In this document: positions 61,172-64,000 of the stretch, piece after piece
How the letters are laid out: every line of letters begins with the position of its first letter
Position numbering within the stretch: position 1 is the first letter of the stretch
Source of the DNA: Thermoflexus sp.
GTDB taxonomy: Bacteria > Chloroflexota > Anaerolineae > Aggregatilineales > Aggregatilineaceae
Assembly (NCBI GenBank): GCA_020724465.1
Contig: DYGX01000015.1
Span: forward strand, 1-64,000
Direction: 5' to 3'
Length of the DNA stretch: 64,000 nucleotides
Program-made: the position numbers and the translations under genes
Notes under the pieces: generated by a model
What the model was told of the DNA's origin: nothing
What the model saw: the letters and a program-made list of their open reading frames with translations, nothing else
Databases searched by the model: none

Positions 61172-61630
61172 CTAGGGCGCGGGCGGCTCGGCAGGCGGAT
61201 CGGTGTCGGGAACGGCGGCTTTCGTCGAGCGCGAACGGGACTTGCGCGGCGCGGACGCGGAGGGCTTGGCTGGCGATGCGGCGCGGGGTTTGCGGGGTTT
61301 CGTCGCGCGGGCCGGCTCTTCTGGCTCGGGTTCCAGTTCCGGGGGCGCTTCGACCGGGGGCAGCGCGCCGTAGCTGGTGTCGCGGGCCAGAGGGATGTCG
61401 GCGACCAGGTAATTCTCGCGGGCGCGTTGTTCCAGCTTGATGTGAACATGCGCGTCGTCGACGTCGAGATAGCGCTTGATCACGGCGATGATCTCACCCT
61501 GAAGCTGGGCCAGCTTTTCGGGCGAGATGTCGCTCCGGTCGCTGACCAGTACCAGCTTCAGCCGGTCACGGGCTGTATCGGCGCTGGTCGCCTCTTGCCG
61601 CCCCAACAGTCGATTCCAGAACGAAGCCAT
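61172..61630 (-). CDS. minE: Cell division topological specificity factor MinE, with C-terminal extension
   Basis: 152 residues. The first 88 match MinE: N-terminal membrane-targeting FWNRLLG, the MinD-binding ARDRLKLVLVSDRSDISPEKLAQLQGEIIAVIKRYLDVDDAHVHIKLEQ and the topological domain. The last 60 residues are Pro/Ala/Lys/Arg-rich and presumably disordered, not found in ordinary MinE of about 90 residues. It stimulates the MinD ATPase and sets the pole-to-pole pattern. It starts 30 nt after minD ends. Confidence 0.95.
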   Translation of the reverse strand: MASFWNRLLGRQEATSADTARDRLKLVLVSDRSDISPEKLAQLQGEIIAVIKRYLDVDDAHVHIKLEQRARENYLVADIPLARDTSYGALPPVEAPPELEPEPEEPARATKPRKPRAASPAKPSASAPRKSRSRSTKAAVPDTDPPAEPPAP

Positions 61631-61659
61631 GAGTCGCCTCTCGTCATCACTAGGGCGCG

Positions 61660-62466
61660 TTATTTCGACGAGCCGAAGATCCGCGTCAGGCGGCTGAACC
61701 AGCCGTCTTTGCGCTCAAGCTGGATCAACGGCACTTTCTCCCCCATCAAGCGCCGCGCGACGTTCAAGAACGCATCCCCCGCAGGTGTGCGTTCGGAATC
61801 CAGTGCCAACGGCGTCCCCCGGTTGGATGAGATCAAAATGTGTTCGTCTTCAGGCACCACACCCAACAGCCGGGTGGAAAGTATTTCCAGCACGTCGTTG
61901 ACCGAGAGCATATCACCCCGCCGGATCATCTCCGGCTTGATCCGGTTCAGCAGCAGGCTGGTCGGCAGACGTCGCGGATCAGCTTCGATCAGTCCGATAA
62001 TCCGGTCGGCGTCGCGCACGGCTGAGACTTCGGGATTGGTGACGACGATGACCTCGTCGGCGGGCGCCAGCGCGTTGCGGAAGCCCCACTCAATCCCCGC
62101 CGGGCTGTCGATCAGAATAAACTCAAAGTCGGCGCGAAGCTGGCCGGTGAGGGAGACCATATCCTGCGGGCTGATGGCGGTCTTGTCACGGGTCTGCGCC
62201 GCCGGAAGCAGGTAAAGATCGGCCACGCGCTTATCCTTGACCATCGCCTGGCGCAGCTTGCAGCGTCCTTCGACCACATCCACCAGGTCGTAGACGATCC
62301 GGTTTTCCAGGCCCATAACCACGTCAAGGTTGCGCAGGCCGATATCCGCATCCACGCACACCACTTTCTTACCGAGGCTGGCCAGGGCGACTGCGATATT
62401 TGCTGTGGCGGTAGTCTTGCCGACCCCCCCCTTGCCGGACGTAATGGTGATGACTCGGGCAGTCAT
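61660..62466 (-). CDS. minD: Septum-site-determining ATPase MinD
   Basis: 268 residues. Deviant Walker A is SGKGGVGKTT (10-19), Walker B region FILIDSPAGIE, switch VDADIGLRNLDVVMGLENR, and the C-terminal amphipathic membrane-targeting helix is FSRLTRIFG near 255-263. It binds the membrane in its ATP form and recruits MinC to block septa away from midcell. The ATG at 62466 has GGGGGG upstream; an ATG three codons earlier is less well placed. It has its own promoter with a palindromic -10 region. Confidence 0.97.
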   Translation of the reverse strand: MTARVITITSGKGGVGKTTATANIAVALASLGKKVVCVDADIGLRNLDVVMGLENRIVYDLVDVVEGRCKLRQAMVKDKRVADLYLLPAAQTRDKTAISPQDMVSLTGQLRADFEFILIDSPAGIEWGFRNALAPADEVIVVTNPEVSAVRDADRIIGLIEADPRRLPTSLLLNRIKPEMIRRGDMLSVNDVLEILSTRLLGVVPEDEHILISSNRGTPLALDSERTPAGDAFLNVARRLMGEKVPLIQLERKDGWFSRLTRIFGSSK

Positions 62467-62537
62467 TCCCCCCAAACCTTTCGCGATTCTGCCGCCCTAC
62501 CGGATCGGTGATGCACGCCAGCCCGCTATGTTCTCTT

Positions 62538-62550
62538 CATACACTGTATG
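62538..62550. promoter_or_regulatory. Palindrome CATACA-C-TGTATG overlapping the minD -10 box
   Basis: Perfect 6-bp arms around one base. It contains the -10 hexamer of the minD promoter on the minus strand. Confidence 0.5.
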
Positions 62551-62571
62551 CGTTTTCTGACAGCTTGCCAA
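62543..62571 (-). promoter_or_regulatory. minDE promoter, TTGGCA-N17-TACAGT
   Basis: On the minus strand TTGGCA (62571-62566), spacer 17, TACAGT (62548-62543), 77 nt before the minD ATG and 27 nt after the minC stop. Confidence 0.6.
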
Positions 62572-62597
62572 TCACACTCTAGTCATCAGCATTTGCG

Positions 62598-63302
62598 TTA
62601 GGGTTCCCACGCTTCGGCTTCGATGCGGCCGTTGCGCACCAGCGCCATTTCCGGGCGCGCCTTGCGGCGGCTGTCGTCGGGCGAGATGGTGATGTAACTG
62701 GCGATCCGGAGCTGGGTTGGCGCCAGGTTCAGCGCGCACACCACCGCGGACTCATCACCCCCCGCGCCGGCGTGTACCGTCCCGCGCAGCCGCCCCCAGA
62801 CAATCACGTCGCCGCGCGCGACAATCACCGCGCCGGCGTTGACGTCACCCAGCACCACCACGTGCCCGTCGCTGCGCACCACGCGCCCGTTGCGCAGTGT
62901 GCGCTTGATCAACACCCCGCCCGTTCCGTGCTCTTCGGGGTCGATGGGCGGGGGCAGCTCGGCCAGCGCCTCAAATGAACTGTCGGGCGGCTCCAGCTCC
63001 AGCTCGGTCAGGCTGGTCTTCAAGCCCAGCTTGCGCGCCGATCCGATCGTCGCGGCGTCCTCGCTCAGCACGGCCAGCACCGAAACATCGCGCGCCGACA
63101 GCAGCTTGAGCAGATTCGCCAGCTCGTGGCGCCGCACTTCGCGCGGGCCGACCGCGAGCGCAACCCGGGCACCGCGAAAAAACGCGCTCTGCGCGTCGAT
63201 CTGGGCCACCAGGCGCGCGGTCAGGTCCGGCCAGCGCCCTTCCGGCTTCATGGTGACCAACAGGCCCTGCTTGATTCCTTTGAGTGTGATGGAATCGTCC
63301 AT
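62598..63302 (-). CDS. minC: Septum-site-determining protein MinC
   Basis: 234 residues. The N-terminal domain (ITLKGIKQGLLVTMKPEG, WPDLTARLVAQIDAQSAFFRGARVALAVG) inhibits FtsZ; the C-terminal beta-helix (LRNGRVVRSDGHVVVLGDVNAGAVIVARGDVIVWGRLRGTVHAGAGGDESAVVCALNL-type glycine repeats) binds MinD and dimerises. The two halves are joined by a Pro-rich linker near 105-118. It begins 114 nt after the PBP2 gene ends and likely has its own promoter. Confidence 0.95.
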   Translation of the reverse strand: MDDSITLKGIKQGLLVTMKPEGRWPDLTARLVAQIDAQSAFFRGARVALAVGPREVRRHELANLLKLLSARDVSVLAVLSEDAATIGSARKLGLKTSLTELELEPPDSSFEALAELPPPIDPEEHGTGGVLIKRTLRNGRVVRSDGHVVVLGDVNAGAVIVARGDVIVWGRLRGTVHAGAGGDESAVVCALNLAPTQLRIASYITISPDDSRRKARPEMALVRNGRIEAEAWEP

Positions 63303-63375
63303 GTAAGGCGGTCACACCCCTTCATGCCAGACAGCCGAGCAGCACGGAAAATCTGCGCGCTCGCGCTTTGATACA

Positions 63376-63404
63376 ACTATACTCGATTTCGCGCGGTGTG
63401 CTAT
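63376..63404 (-). promoter_or_regulatory. Candidate minC promoter, ATAGCA-N17-TATAGT
   Basis: On the minus strand ATAGCA (63404-63399), spacer 17, TATAGT (63381-63376), 74 nt before the minC ATG. Confidence 0.45.
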
Positions 63405-63416
63405 TTCGGGCTGCGC

Positions 63417-64000
63417 TCAGCCCGCCCGCGCGCGCTGGTTCTTCAGTTGGAAGTACGCGTCGAGCACCTCGCGCACGACCGGTCCGGCGACCAGCGATCC
63501 CTCGCCGCCGTTGTAGACAAACGCGATCACGATCACTTCGGGCGCCTCATACGGCGCATAGCCGACCATCCAGGCATGAGCGGGCCACTGGCCGGGCTTG
63601 CACAACCCCAGCGGATAGGCTATGTCGTCGCAATATTCGGCAGTGCCGGTCTTGGCTGCCACGTTGACATACGGCAGCGCCGCCCGCGATGCCGTGCCCT
63701 CTGTAACAGCCAGACGCATCCCCTGCTGCATCAGCGCCAGAGTCTCATGCGTGGCGAAGGGCGGGATGTAGTGCTTGGTACGCTGCACGCCCTGCTGCTC
63801 CAGCAGATCGCACACGCCATGACGGAAGCGATAGCCTTCTGGAATGTGCACCCGATAGCGCACAATGTCGGTCACGTCGTCGTCCAGGTTCGGATCGCGG
63901 TCGAACTGCGCCGTGTAGTTGCTCAGGTCAACACTGTTGCAGAAGTCCTCGTCGTAGTAGCCGCTGTCCGGCTCGCAGCGGCAGGCCAGGCTGTTTTCGC
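63417..64000 (-). CDS. mrdA: Penicillin-binding protein 2 (elongation transpeptidase), C-terminal part, cut by the window edge
   Basis: The frame is open to the right edge, giving 193 residues of the C-terminus. The transpeptidase KTG motif is present as VAAKTGTAEYCDD, followed by HAWMVGYAPYEAPEVIVIAFVYNGGEGSLVAGPVVREVLDAY, as in PBP2-type D,D-transpeptidases. The SxxK and SxN motifs lie outside the window. The first 45 residues hold an unusual Cys- and Asp-rich segment (LACRCEPDSGYYDED, then FCNSVD). Position next to minCDE and rodA supports the elongation PBP2 rather than FtsI. The name is therefore context-based. Confidence 0.85.
   Translation of the reverse strand, partial: ENSLACRCEPDSGYYDEDFCNSVDLSNYTAQFDRDPNLDDDVTDIVRYRVHIPEGYRFRHGVCDLLEQQGVQRTKHYIPPFATHETLALMQQGMRLAVTEGTASRAALPYVNVAAKTGTAEYCDDIAYPLGLCKPGQWPAHAWMVGYAPYEAPEVIVIAFVYNGGEGSLVAGPVVREVLDAYFQLKNQRARAG

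Overview
The window is a gene-dense, high-GC bacterial chromosome segment with no insertion sequences, phage genes, rRNA or CRISPR arrays that I can see. It most likely comes from a Chloroflexota (Anaerolineae-like) organism. The main reason is a set of giant polytopic proteins of the Chlor_Arch_YYY type (DUF2298/TIGR03662) with a TIGR03663-type partner. As I recall, these families occur mostly in Chloroflexota and some archaea. The high G+C third codon positions create long antisense shadow ORFs, which I have left out.

Layout. (1) 343-29205, minus strand: a ~27 kb run read from 29.2 kb towards 2.35 kb. It encodes a flippase-like membrane protein, a GT4 glycosyltransferase, a SAM methyltransferase, four GT-C/GT39-like or related giant membrane proteins, two DUF2298/YYY proteins (one fused to a GT39-like half), an ECF sigma factor with a zinc-finger anti-sigma factor, and a TIGR03663-NHL-FGE-like fusion. 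proS follows behind its own promoter and an attenuator-like leader. The run looks like cell-surface glycan or glycolipid assembly machinery of unknown chemistry with an embedded regulator. (2) 29.4-32.8 kb: an SH3/LysM exported protein, tRNA-Gly(CCC), a PP2C-like phosphatase and two small conserved proteins. (3) 32.9-37.7 kb, minus: phosphomannomutase and sugar-nucleotidyltransferase in an overlapping pair, two tandem rhomboid proteases and a single-domain response regulator. (4) 38-50.5 kb: trmI, rplY, a further GT39-like protein, a lipoprotein lytic transglycosylase with TPRs, a DUF255 thioredoxin protein, osmC, a DCC thiol protein, an SDR and an aldehyde dehydrogenase. (5) 50.5-59.7 kb: tRNA-Gln(CTG), a secreted propeller-like protein, DegV, a beta-carbonic anhydrase preceded by a possible leader RNA, a HEAT/membrane protein, divergent gltX and glnS, and an orphan Dam-type methylase. 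(6) 59.8-64 kb, minus: PBP2 (partial), minC, minD, minE and rodA, a cell shape and division cluster.

How the genes fit together. Regions 1 and 3 supply nucleotide sugars, lipid-linked transfer and surface decoration. Regions 4 and 6 remodel the peptidoglycan wall and place the septum. Translation genes (proS, gltX, glnS, rplY, trmI, two tRNAs) are interspersed. Promoters are of vegetative sigma type, often with a TATAAT or an extended TGnTAnAAT -10 box. Starts use ATG, GTG and TTG, and start/stop overlaps are common. All functions are inferred from reading the sequence; no database search was possible.
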